From: Rhipidocladum racemiflorum
Lineage: Eukaryota > Streptophyta > Magnoliopsida > Poales > Poaceae
DNA: 64,000 nt
Assembly (NCBI GenBank): GCA_036346355.1
Contig: JAYEVF010000026.1
Coordinates: forward strand, 1,736,001-1,800,000
Direction: 5' to 3'
Under the pieces are notes generated by a model. It made no database searches. It was given only the letters and a program-made list of their open reading frames with translations, and was not told where the DNA came from. Shown here piece by piece: positions 53,688 to 64,000 of this stretch. A program made the position numbers and the translations under genes. Every line of letters begins with the position of its first letter. Within the stretch, counting starts at the first letter, position 1.

Positions 53688-56600
53688 TTCTCCCCTCCTT
53701 AAAAGGATTCGTCCCCGAATCTACTCCTCTTTGCTACGGAACCTTAAAAAAAGGAAGGCAAAATGGTAATCAACACTTTACCTTCAGCATCCTCAAAGAG
53801 TGTAGGATACTTCTTCCAGCATCTGGTCCTCAAGTTCCCAAGTTGCATCCCGCTGCACTAATTGGTCCACAAATCTTTCATTGGACACTAACACGAACTA
53901 TTCCCCTATTAAATAAAGGACACCTATTAGGTGAATCTGGTATCGATCTGGAATCTCAACTCCCACTTCTCTCTTCAACCCGATCGCGAAACTCCGCATT
54001 CCAATCTCAACTCCTCTACCACAGTTCGTCGCATTCTGGACGACGCGAACCATGTGAGACACAACGCTCTAGGTAAGTCTCTAAATCAACCCAAACACAA
54101 ACTCCTATCTCCTACAAGTGATTGATCTTTTACAAAAAGAACCAATATCCACCCTTACCAACGACAGAGATAGCCTACTTTACAACCAGGGTCCGTAAAT
54201 CCGCAGAAACAATAACAACCGAACACAATCACTACGGTTGACACAAACTCGCTCGAACCCAACGACAAAAGTTCCAAAAAAATTAATGTAATTACCTGCA
54301 ACTTCCAAGTTATCCACTACTAAATTAAGCAACCCCACCGAGGAACACATCAATGAAAACAATTCTACAAATCAGGTTTGAATTGAGTCATACACAACCT
54401 TCCTTTACTCTTCACTTTTAAACTACTTACGATCAGCGACCCACACTAGTTTTCCCTTGTAAGAAGGTTTCGCCTTCACATTCTTCCACCCAAGGACCAG
54501 GGCAAGGAGTACAATCCTTGAATAAACTCAACCATAACATAAACATTAATTTTCTTACCCCCAAGCTTGAACGTAAAAGAAATCTTAATTCTCACTAACA
54601 CAACGAACGACAATCACCACCTTTAAACCAAAGGGCTGAAATTCACATACACTGAACTCAACTTGGAAGAGGAACTCCATAGAACCAAAACCACCAAAAA
54701 ATTTTCTTCGGGGAGAAGCTCTATTCAAAAGAGAAACACCGCGAAAGTCTTCTGCAAATGCATTTCACTTTTACCAAAACAAATCATCTCACTTTTATCC
54801 AAGGCCGAGCCATTCAGAAAAAAGAAACCGATCAAGGAATTAAATGCTTCCACACAACCACCATCTCTTTTTCCTTAAAAAGGAACCAAACTCACTTCCC
54901 AACAGAAAAAATTGTTTCAACCACGAATATCATTCATGTCACAACCAGAAGAATCGTCTCTTAAACAAAAACTGTCAAACACCTCACACCACAACACAAC
55001 TCTAGCCCAAAATAGAAATACAAATATTTCCAGATCATGAAGTTCCAAATCTTACATTGGATTAGCTACTTCTTTTGATCAACAATGCAACCGATAACTC
55101 GACCTTGAAAACTACGGACACAGTCAAAGCATACATCCTTGAGCATAAATGTCGATTCATAACTTAAGCTAGTTTTCTTATCAAAGATGAATGAATGACG
55201 ATATTTAATAGAATAACATTCCAAAATCTCCACAAATTACTTCAAGGTTAATCATTCTTTTATCCTTGTTTTAAGCATCGAAATTAACCCACATTTGGCG
55301 TAATCATTCTAAGTTTAGGGAAACTCAAACACAAGACAAAGAATACTTTGACCGAAAGTATTCAACCCAAATATCAAACAAACAAACCAATCCATATGAA
55401 TTTTTAAACATAAGTTCGGATAACTCCCGCCATCTATAGCATTCCACTACCCTTACCATTTAGATTTCAATATTCCCTATTTACTCATTGAGAAGGCCCA
55501 TCAGGATTTAACAACAACTACACAACAAATTCTTACTCTTATTACCTTTTCCACAATTATAAATAAAGTTCACAGTGCTTATAAAAAACACATCCAACCA
55601 ACACTACCTCATCAAGATCCCCACGGAGCAGCCTAACCTATATCATCATATTCTAAATTTGAAAGGCAGTGCTTCAACAAGTCTTTCAGCATGATGAACC
55701 TATAAATTCCATACCACATACGCGTCAACATCTCGACAATGAAAATTTATTCACCTAAAAGATGACTCAACAAGTAAATAATATCTCAACAAGGCACCAA
55801 TCATAAATAGAAGTTTAAAACATACATTTATTAAGGACAAAATCACGCGTCATGCTAACTATCCCTGGTTCACTCCATCACAACATGTTACAATTTCCAC
55901 CATTTTGACAAAGGTTTTCAACAATTAATCTAATCAGTTACCACCACTACTAAGTCATCAATATCAATAATTGGCATAATTGTAAAACAACAACATTGCT
56001 TTTAGTTACCCTATCCATAGGCTATGACAAACTGTCACTACACAACATACTCCAACTATGTAAAATAGATTGAATAATTTAAGCCATCCAAAGCTCTTAT
56101 AACAACAACGCTAAATTAAATTTAATTTTTTTTATTTTTTTTTAGCTACCCTATACACGGGTTATAGCAAAATTGCCACTCCAAGACATACTCCAGCCTT
56201 TTTTTTAAAGTGAACTGAATAGGTGAAATCATCACAAAGCTCTTACGGCAATGGCAAAATTTATGTCTTCCCAATTGATATCGATACTAGCATTATTGGA
56301 ACGCATATCGCATACTTCCGAATCTACTAATAGTTTGCAACGTCATAAATATCAACTCTAATCAATTTCCAAGTTAAAGTCACTAGCCAACACGATTAAA
56401 TTAGAACATCTTTAAACAACCAGCATGGTTTCTTTAACAATATCGGTAGTCCACCATTACAATTAAATTGTTCTACCGACCTTATATTAAAATGTCTCTA
56501 AATAACCCACTAATTTTCTATTACCTTCACAGTAGTTTACATCATCGTAATGTTCTAACTACGCATCAAGATTTAAAGCTTTAAACATTGTCCATGGTCA

Positions 56601-57508
56601 AGGGCACATTAAAATAATGCAATAAATCCTAAGCATGCACATTAACACATTCAATCATTATCGCTATAGAGCAATCTACAATACTAGAAGTTTATTTAAT
56701 CTCAAGCTAAAGATAATTACATTTTAATTGATTCAACTCACAAATTAACTTAGAAGTACATCATTCCATAAACCACATTGTTACATACTACGTAACACAG
56801 ACATAAAATTTCTAAACACCGTCATGGGTCACCTACCCTTGACAAACAGGAGGCAATCCAAAACATTAAAAACAAACACAGTTCTAGATCAAGAACAAAC
56901 ACCGATAAAAATTCTTCTTTTCGTGCAAGGAAGAAAAGCAAAATCCAAACATAAATGCAAGAGAGCTCGACCCTCAAATGTCCAATCATAGTAGCCAAAA
57001 CTCTTCAAGAAATCCAAAACCTACACTTTCCACAAAGGAAGACGGATGCAAAGGGAAGACCAAATGTCCAACTAAAATTTTTCGATAAAGATTCAAACTT
57101 AGCTCCATCCAGCTTGATCTGCAACAGGAGAAACTCCAACCCCTTCTTTTAAAAAAAAAAAAATCGGAAACAACAACCACGTAAATTTCCTCCCAACGAC
57201 AACATCACAATAAATCAGTGCCAAAGCAAAATTGTGACCAAAAGGCGCATAACGTAGAACTCTTCTTCTGTGTCTTCACTCAAAGGAGACAAAACCACAA
57301 ACCGCCAAAAGGACAAATCAGCGAGTGCTCAAAACTAAGCATTTTCCTCGGTTTCAACCAACCACATACCCGGAAGAAAACCAACCAAAACCGACCGTCG
57401 GCCGCGGTAAAGAACATCCGAAGGAATCCATCACCAACCTCTTCGATTTGACTCCAGTCACTACCCGATCTCTGACGAGACACGGATAAGTACTCTTTCC
57501 TTACAGGG
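53688..57508 (-). pseudogene. Internal region of the Tekay-like element, mostly non-coding
   Basis: Next to LTR 1 the minus strand shows a polyprotein tail: an ATWELED-type chromodomain end near 53830-53850, then a stop and the purine tract. Beyond about 53900 I see no gag or pol motif on either strand. The region is AT-rich with short Lys/Asn/Phe-rich frames. At 56110-56215 a block with GCTACCCTAT is echoed from about 56010. The element therefore depends on proteins supplied elsewhere. Confidence 0.6.
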
Positions 57509-57934
57509 TATAATAGTTCTTCGGTGGTGACTCTACCGCCACACCGTCAAACCACAGCCTCACTACAAACAAAAGGTGACCGAAACCCTTCTGACCACAA
57601 CCACACTTTATCACAAATGAAGCAACTCAATCAAATCTATCATAAATATAGCATTATACATCATCAAAAGTAGCATTCAACAACAAAGTTTAAATTCAAC
57701 CTTTAAGCATAAGGCAACGATACCCATACCCTTTCCTCAGTGCATCCATGTGTGTCAAATTTTAAATTAGTGATTCCACTTACACAAGTTTTAATGTTGC
57801 TATCCTATGACAAAATTTTAGTTAAAACCTAGGCCATGTTTCTAAGTTATTCCACATCACATTTTAGTTGTATCCTATAGTATGACACTAAAAATAGACA
57901 TTCCAAGGACCTACAGCCCAGCTCGATACCAATC
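57509..57934 (-). repeat. Leader of the Tekay-like element, in place
   Basis: Second copy of the leader, adjoining LTR 2. The primer-binding site is altered (GCTCGATACCAAT on the plus strand instead of GCTCTGATACCAAC). It ends at the same point, CTATTATA on the minus strand, as the detached copy. Confidence 0.8.
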
Positions 57935-59954
57935 AGTAACACCCTACAAATCTAAACTGTCGTACAAGAAAATTTCGACTGCATCTCTCCTAAAATTAGG
58001 ACAAAAGCAGGCGACAACAAGATTCATAATAACCATTATAAATAGGAATAACATAAAAGCATCAATACTAGAGATAACAAGTCTAAATCAACCGTAAAAC
58101 AAACATAAACGTAAAACAGCTCCAAAGAGGACATCAACAGGTCTATGATTAATAAAATTTCAGCAAGCTAATGAATTATTAAATGCACTAGTCCGTGTGA
58201 TTCGTGATGACCCCGGAGGGTTGATTGTGCTACTAAGCCCACCCTTCAAGCTTACGACTCGCGAGAACTACGAAAGCGACAAAATAACAAGGGGTGAGAT
58301 TGGGTAATCTCAAAGCGGAACAACTTCTAACGAATAACACAGCCACAGTAAAACTAGCATACCAAATTCCTCATGTCCAATACCACATTATAGAGTCCAC
58401 ACAACCTCAGTAAAATGCATATGATTGTGCACATGCTTATGCCATGATCCTCCTCACCGTGCCCTTTCTCAGGAACACACGGTGTTGTACCGGTACGGTC
58501 GCGCACACTGGCGTCGACAAACTTCCAATGCATGATTATGCAGTTAATGCTTCATGCATAAATACATTCATAACTTCCCACTCTGAATTCACATGCTTGC
58601 ATACCATCAAATAACATGGATAGAATGCGAACATCATTGAGATAGAATATCTCCACAATTCATCTTGCAAACAACATCTTTCTTCATTCTTACTCATGAT
58701 TCCAAAGCCAAACAACCACATCACAATGCAGGATAGGATATTGTAATCTCATAAACAAGTAGTTAAACCATGTAGGTGTGCTGCAATTAAGGTTTATATT
58801 GAAGACGAAACAAATAGCGAGTTATAGTTTAGCAAGACCGCTACTTCCACTTGCCTTTACCAACGTGGATGACGAACCTAGTTGCGTCCAGAAGGGGCAC
58901 CACCTGTACAAGTATTATTTCAGTACATAGCGACATCACAAATGATCACACAACTCGAACACATGCTTCCTAATCCCCGTTCCCTTCTTAAGCGCCAAAA
59001 GCCCCAATCTGTCCGGGTCAAACAGCATCACCCTCTCTTCACAATTTCGTATCTTTTTTTATACAGATCATAAAAATACAAAAAAATTACAGTAGCTAGA
59101 TATTGATGAGATCTACAACTTTAATGAAGATCACAAATTTCAATTCCACTGTTAAATATGCCTAAACAAACGTCCAACACAGTGGACAAAATCTATTTCC
59201 AGATTCTGTCAGTCATCTTGCAACAGCTATAAATCTCAGACCCACGGCCCAAAAATTCTTAAAAAATTAAAGAAGCTAGATCTCGACGTTATCTACAACT
59301 TTCTAGTTATAGGTTTTTGCAGGAAAAATCTTCTATGCCACGTAAAACGCGAAACAATCCGCGCTGCACAATCTCCCCTTCCAAAAACAGCACCACGTGA
59401 ACATCTACCCTTCTCCCCCATCAATATCCATCTAAATCACTCACCACCAGATCTAATACACTCCTAATCCCTAGGTAGAACAGGGGTAAAAGATTGGGAA
59501 TTTTACCTTGAGTTCTCCCTTGAGAACCCACGAAAAACGCGCGACGATTCCCGAAACGGAAATCTGCTCGTCCTCCACGCCTCCACGGATCCTCTTCTCG
59601 CTTGCTCATTCGCGTTTCGCGGTAGATCTTGAGCCACCACGCAAGGGGAGGAAGAGGAGGGGTGGTGTGGCTGCTAGGGGAGGAAGGGGGGGTGCCCTAG
59701 GGCTTGTGGGGGGTGACATCCCTTTGATATGGTGGGCGGCCCACTAGGGGAAAAGAGAGAGAGGTGGGGAGGATTCGCAGCCTGTGCCCAGGTTTTCCTC
59801 GGCCCACTGTTTCTAGCCCGACAACTCCAAATTTAATATTAATACGCCGGATAAACTTCAATTATTTCATCCCCCGACAAATCCTTCATTCCTCTCCCGA
59901 AACAAAACCAGGAAAAGGAACCCTAGAATCGCTCTGACGCTCTAAGGCATCACA
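57935..59954 (-). repeat. LTR 2 of the Tekay-like element
   Basis: Functional 5' LTR by position. The TATA box is changed: CCCTTTGATATGG on the plus strand where LTR 1 has CCCTTTTATATGG. Most other differences from LTR 1 are C-to-T or G-to-A at CG sites. Confidence 0.85.
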
Positions 59955-60396
59955 ATTGACCCCCGTCAGATCGTCCTTGCAGACGCTTCAATTCTGCCAT
60001 GAGTTGCTCGTTGGCTTCCATCAGAGCCCGCACGTTAGGGTCAATCTCCTCCTGAACTCCGATACCTTCTCCGTGGGTTTCTTCGTTTCTGTGGGTCTTC
60101 TGGCGATGAGCTGGATGCGTCGACACTTCCGCCACATCTCCTCCTGGTGTCGAAACCGTTCGACCTGTCGTCGGAGGCCATCGTTTGGGGGCTCGCTTGC
60201 GCACGGCCGCCGGAGTCTGTGGAGGTAAAGCTCCCGCCAGGTTTCGAGCTTCTGTTGCGGCTGGCATCCGCGTCTCATCATCCAGAAGTCGAGGGGGATC
60301 TCCAGATTGGCTTCTCGCACGCCGTCTTGATTCTTCTGCTCCCGCCGTCATTGCCGCCCCCTTGGATATCGCCTCCTTTCCTTTCTTTGGTGGCAT
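59955..60396 (-). pseudogene. gag: gag N-terminus of the Tat-like element, truncated
   Basis: It starts MPPKKGKEAISKG at 60396 and runs about 147 codons on the minus strand. The sequence is basic, Pro/Arg/Glu-rich, and ends in a helix (RALMEANEQLMAELKRLQG). The frame is cut by the LTR at 59954 before any capsid or zinc-knuckle region. It begins about 80 bp after the primer-binding site, as expected for gag. Confidence 0.72.
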
Positions 60397-60454
60397 GTTT
60401 GCAGGAAACTTACCCTTGGGCTTGATCGGCAGGTGGTGGTTTCACCTTGCGGTT

Positions 60455-60477
60455 GGGTTCCCCACGGACGGCGCCAG
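60455..60477 (-). other. Primer-binding site of the Tat-like element
   Basis: The minus strand reads CTGGCGCCGTCCGTGGGGAA directly after the LTR end. TGGCGCC is the usual start of non-Met primer sites in Tat/Athila elements (Asp-type tRNA suspected). It fixes the orientation as minus. Confidence 0.7.
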
Positions 60478-61102
60478 TGTGGTGTCGTGGAACCACCGGG
60501 TCTCTTTCTCTTTTTCTTCGTCGGACTGTTTTCTTGTTTTTTCGGGGAACCTGCTTCTACCCTGTCTCCTTCCCCGCTTTATAGGGCGGGCCTGGGACCT
60601 GCCTGTCTTGATTGGCCTTCTTGTTCTTTATTATTTCTTGCCAAGAGCTAACCTGAATTTTTTATTGAATCACGTCTCTCATACGTTGGGTTTTTTGCCC
60701 TCTGTTCGTACGCCTTTTATAGGGGTTCGACGGGAATTTCACTTATGTAGGGGTCTCAGATAGCCGGGACACGTCATTGTGCACTCGGGAGGAGTTGTTG
60801 GAGGGTGTCAGACTTTGGAGATGGGCTCTGGGTTCACATCAGAGAGAGACATTGCTGGGAGTGGTTTCCTCCGGTTTCTTCCCTCACTACGGAAGGGGAC
60901 TTCCCCTCGTTGCGGAGGAGGGGAAAAAGGCGATCTTTATCCTTCCTCCCTTTTTACCGGGGGACGATCTCCTAAGATATGGACTTATGGCTTTATCGAA
61001 GGGAGAGGTTGATGTTTAGAAATCCGTTCTCGTGGGCCATTAGATACAGGGGCTTCGTTTAGCTAGCCGAGGGGGAGGGATGAACCTGACCGGTCCACCA
61101 CA
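60478..61102 (-). repeat. 5' LTR of the Tat-like element
   Basis: Mate of 47629-48252, ending GGTCCACCACA before the TSD ATATA. Confidence 0.88.
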
Positions 61103-61132
61103 ATATATATTGTGAAGAATGTGACATGGTCA

Positions 61133-61717
61133 GCACCACCACAATCGGTTCTTTGTTGGAACCGATTGTGATACTATCATCATCACCATCGGTTCCCAAC
61201 AAGAACCGATTGTGATACTGTCCTCATCACAATCGGTTCCCAACAAGAACCGATTGTAATAATACCTCATCACAATCGGTTTCCAACAAGAACCGATTGT
61301 AATAGTATCATCATCACAATCGGTTCCCAACAAGAATCGATTGTAATAATACATCATCACAATCGGTTTCCAACAAGAACCGATTGTAATACTATCCTCA
61401 TCACAATCGGTTCCCAACAAGAACCGATTGTAATAATACATAATCACCATCGGTTTCAAACAAGAACCGATTGTAATACTACCCTCATCACAATCGGTTC
61501 CCAACAAGAACCGATTGTAATAATTCTCATCACCATCGGTTTTTAACAAGAACCGATTGTGATAATAGTCTCATCACAATCGGTTTCCAACAAAGAACCG
61601 ATTGTGATGAATAATAATTACTATCGTTCCAGAACCGACTGTGATAAAGCTTCCTCATCTCTGTCGTTAGACTTTCTATCGCTACTAGAACCGATGGTGA
61701 TGATGAAAAAGAACCGA
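61133..61717. repeat. Right subterminal palindrome array of the CACTA
   Basis: About eleven units of 44-46 bp, of the form CACAATCGGTTCCCAACAAGAACCGATTGTAATA, with decayed units toward 61620-61717. The unit length keeps a minus-strand frame open (61130-61549), which produces a periodic spurious peptide. Confidence 0.9.
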
Positions 61718-61743
61718 TTCTGATGTGCATTCATGTAGTAGTG

Positions 61744-61905
61744 TCGGGAAACGAATGCCGAAAGACTATGGCGTCCATCCACGTAGCTTCCTCCGCAGAC
61801 TCGCTTGACCAGTGCACAAGAAGCTGGCGTTCTCCATTGACAAAGCGCTGAGCCAGTACTTGGTGAGGCTCCGGCTGCGTTGGCGCTGCTGTGATGGTGA
61901 CAGCA
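61744..61905 (-). pseudogene. G1 polyprotein chromodomain fragment
   Basis: The minus strand encodes QVLAQRFVNGERQLLVHWSS and EEATWMDAIVF, a chromodomain-like C-terminus of a gypsy polyprotein. Its downstream end lies at the CACTA insertion and continues in frame at 35928. Its upstream end is cut at 61906 by the start of another LTR. Confidence 0.72.
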
Positions 61906-64000
61906 TGTAACACCCGAAACATGGTTATCCTAATAAAGCTTCATTTCATGCCTTCCCAATTAGGCTATCCTTACTCATAGCATTGCATTGCTGTTTTGAG
62001 CAAGGAATGAATGCTTCTAGGAGTTGATTTCCAATTCAATAAGCTAGCTCAAGACTTCCAATCCGTTGGGGCAGTGCAAGGCATGAAATAACTAATGCAG
62101 CAGGACATCAAGTAATGCACTGTCCGAAACTTTGCTTAATGAAATAAAGTTTCATTTTCATTCTATTCCTAAGTGATCCTTACTTTAGCAACGTGACTCT
62201 AAGCAAATGCTTGCATTCAATACCTTGATACCCAAATAAAGCTCCTATTCCCCTTCATTCCAAGCATCCAGATCAAAGCATTTCGATTTCAGTTTGAGCA
62301 ATGGATGTTTGTTCCCGGAGCTCCCTTTCCCATCCTATCGACTAGTCCTGTTGGACCAATCCAATGTAGGAACTTGTCAATACATCCTTCTGGATCCACA
62401 ACTCTTTGATCCAATAATTTCCTCTTCAATGCCAGATCGAGTGAGCAATGCATTGTTTGAATACTGCAACCCTAAATCGAATAGGCAGAACTTTACCTGA
62501 CAATGCAAAACTCATTGAACTTCCAGCACTCAATTCAGTCATCTCCAGATTCAAACCTTCCATCACTAAAACTGGGCAAGACCGAACCAGGGGCAAGAAA
62601 TTAGCAATGCCATTTCCTGAATCAGCAATCCTTTTGGCCAATCTTATGCTCGAAGTCTGACAACTCAAGGTGGCAATTGAGTATTGCATTGTCAGAAACT
62701 CCGTTAAGCTAATAAAGGGTACTCTCAGGTAATTCATTATTGATCATTTCACTGTCTTTGTGCAAGTTTGGATGCATTCAAAACTTCCCGAAAAGCCATC
62801 ACATCATCTAAGTTGATTGAACAGTGCAATGACTAGAAGTCTGAAGTCTCGGCAATTCTCTGATCTCCACTTCATGCATTGCCTGAGATTGACAACTCAA
62901 CACAGCAACTTTAGTTACTGTACTTGTCTGAACCTGCACTATAGCAATCAACCATAGCATCCTTTGGAACCTCACCAATATAGTGAATCCCCATTTTATT
63001 TCACTAAAAATCCAAACCTGGCATCATATCCCTGGGCTGGAGCTAATGCATTCCTGGGAGGCCGTCTAACTCAAAGATCTTTGTATCCATGTTTGCCAAT
63101 ACAATGCCTGTAATCTGACAACACCTTGTCTCAAGCCAGTGCTGCACCGTCTGAAGCTCAGCACAGAGCAGCGAACAGGAAACTGATTGCGCACTGTAGC
63201 AATTCATGGCAATCTCTCTGAAACCAGTGATGGTCTCGTGAAACAACCAAGCGAGCACTGCCGTTCACCGCCGTCGTTCCCTCGGCTCCTCCGCCCGTAC
63301 ACCGCCGCTTCGCCCAGCTTCCCTGCCGTCAGCGTCCCTCACGGCGTCGCCAGGCCCAGCTTCTCTCTCTCGGCCATGCTGTGTTCAGAGCTCCCGTGCC
63401 ACGCGGCCACGACGCCATGCCGCTCACTGTGGCATCGCCTCCTCCGCCCCAGCCGCTATAAACCGAGCGCTTCTACTTCACCATTTCTCCCTTTTGCCTT
63501 CTCCTCCCGTGAACCACTCCCTGCTCCACTTGTTCTTCAGAGCAACCGAGATGGGAGAAATCGGCAATAGAGCAATTGGTGGAGTATGCTTCAATTCAAT
63601 CGGGTCTTGGCATCCTGGAGCATCACTGATCATCTCTCATCCCTCCATTGCAGGTTCCGTCGACCGAACCGCCGCCGCGACCTCGCCCATCGTCTCCACC
63701 TCCGGCCGCTCGACGCCAGCTCGCTCCGAGCCACCCCCGGGGAAACCGAGCTCACCTCGAGGTTTCCCGCACCTCCTAATCTGTTTCCCCCTTCCTTTCC
63801 GGGACTAATCCCCTTTCTTCTCCACTGCCGGCAGACGTCGCCACCGGCCTCCGCCTCGCTTCGCCGCCAAAACACCCCGCTACCGCTCGACCTCAAGCAA
63901 CCGTTTCCCCAGGTTCGCCCTGTCGCCCTCTCTCTCACCGCGCAGTCACCGCACTCTCCCAGCCGCCGGAGCATCGCCGGCGAGGCCGCCCCCGTGCGCC
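61906..64000 (+). mobile_element. Start of another large gypsy-type LTR, runs out of the window
   Basis: The sequence starts TGTAACACCCG exactly where the G1 coding sequence stops, so CAGCA (61901-61905) should be one copy of its target duplication. The first 1.3 kb is AT-balanced with repeated GCAATG and AATTC-type motifs. A TATA sequence (CGCTATAAACCG) lies at 63456-63467, followed by GC-rich leader-like DNA to 64000. No primer-binding site or second LTR is reached. The GC-rich frames (63187-63974) are not supported as genes. Confidence 0.6.

Larger units (their letters stand above)
51661..59954 (-). mobile_element. Tekay-like gypsy element, non-autonomous and rearranged
   Basis: Two LTRs of about 2.0 kb (51661-53687 and 57935-59954), each reading TGTGATGCC to GGTGTTACA (or a decayed form) on the minus strand, surround 3.8 kb. 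A purine tract (AAGGAGGGGAGAA) precedes the left LTR, and the initiator-Met primer-binding site precedes the right LTR. Long LTRs, this PBS and a chromodomain-type polyprotein tail point to the Tekay/Del lineage. An extra leader lies outside the left LTR (51232-51660), so the arrangement is leader-LTR-internal-leader-LTR. Right junction: Tat gag at 59955. Confidence 0.78.
47629..61102 (-). mobile_element. Tat-like Ty3/gypsy element with antisense ORF, rearranged
   Basis: LTRs of about 625 bp at both ends are nearly identical, flanked by ATATA (47624-47628, 61103-61107). Orientation is minus: immediately inside the right LTR the minus strand reads CTGGCGCCGTCCGTGGGGAA, a TGGCGCC-type primer-binding site. 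A gag start follows on the minus strand (60396). The left side carries a plus-strand accessory ORF (48458-51230) next to the 3' LTR. An antisense ORF downstream of pol is a feature of Tat-lineage elements such as Grande and RIRE2. The whole pol region is missing, replaced by another element. Confidence 0.82.
35929..61743 (+). mobile_element. Autonomous-size CACTA (En/Spm) transposon with nested gypsy
   Basis: The right end is GAATGCACATCAG-proximal, closing GTAGTAGTG, so it reads CACTACTACATGAATG inward. The left end is TACTACTACAGAATGATAC, the same TIR with the first C changed to T. The 3-bp duplication TCG flanks it (35926-35928, 61744-61746). Subtracting the 13.5 kb gypsy element leaves about 12.3 kb. 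It carries subterminal palindrome arrays, an intact TNP2-type transposase, a broken Transposase_24/Ulp1-type gene, and a duplicated hairpin module. Insertion was in the coding sequence of G1. Confidence 0.9.

Noticed and set aside
61130..61549. 139-codon minus-strand ORF with a periodic Asn-Arg-Phe-Leu / Thr-Asp-Cys-Asp pattern
   Set aside because: It is read through the CACTA palindrome array, whose unit length is close to a multiple of three; the periodic peptide is a by-product.
63187..63974. GC-rich ORFs near the window end
   Set aside because: They follow a TATA sequence within an LTR-like region and have no domain; likely leader sequence.

Overview
The window is plant nuclear DNA, almost certainly from a grass and most likely rice (Oryza) or a close relative. 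The evidence is Tourist and Stowaway MITEs, a Reina-type chromovirus, MULEs, an autonomous-size CACTA element, very large gypsy LTRs primed by initiator-Met tRNA, and decayed pieces of a rice-style NB-ARC gene and a G-type lectin receptor kinase. No sequence search was possible, so the species call is inference. There are no rRNA or tRNA genes. I see no intact host gene. The two longest clean coding units are a CACTA transposase and the integrase half of a retrotransposon.

Layout. 1-7565 holds degenerate gene debris: an NB-ARC scrap on the minus strand (183-440) and a G-type lectin receptor-like kinase pseudogene (about 3100-7219). The lectin domain of the latter is split by a 1.65 kb Pack-MULE-like element (3366-5011) that carries an intron-containing fragment of a carnosine N-methyltransferase-like gene. 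7566-12918 is a Reina-like chromovirus with both LTRs and a perfect 5-bp target duplication. 12924-18412 holds MITEs (a fold-back family, an hAT-like element, a Tourist element) in otherwise unassigned DNA. 18421-28803 is a MuDR-like MULE. It carries a degraded transposase gene on the minus strand and a convergent plus-strand gene for a GRF zinc-finger/membrane protein. It has been expanded from about 3.4 kb to 10.4 kb by a 3.5 kb solo LTR, a 1.2 kb LTR element and a 2.3 kb solo LTR. 28858-31160 is a second MULE-like element. 31219-34764 is an AT-hook (AHL) gene remnant. The two MULEs sit in its 5' region, and its intron holds MITEs and an unrecognised broken ORF.

35393 to the end is a stack of nested insertions. 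A minus-strand chromodomain gypsy element (G1) was split by a CACTA transposon (35929-61743, TSD TCG). The CACTA was invaded by a minus-strand Tat-like gypsy element (47629-61102, TSD ATATA) that has an antisense accessory ORF. That element in turn holds a rearranged Tekay-like gypsy element (51661-59954). G1 is cut at 61906 by another LTR that runs out of the window.

How the parts relate. In the CACTA, an intact TNP2-type transposase (37394-40630) and a broken second gene (44287-47473) lie in tandem. The second gene joins a Transposase_24-like region to a Ulp1-type cysteine protease region. Each gene is preceded by a copy of the same roughly 370-bp module, whose core is a hairpin of about 210 bp. 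Arrays of short palindromes with the core AACCGAT lie at both ends and also between the two genes.
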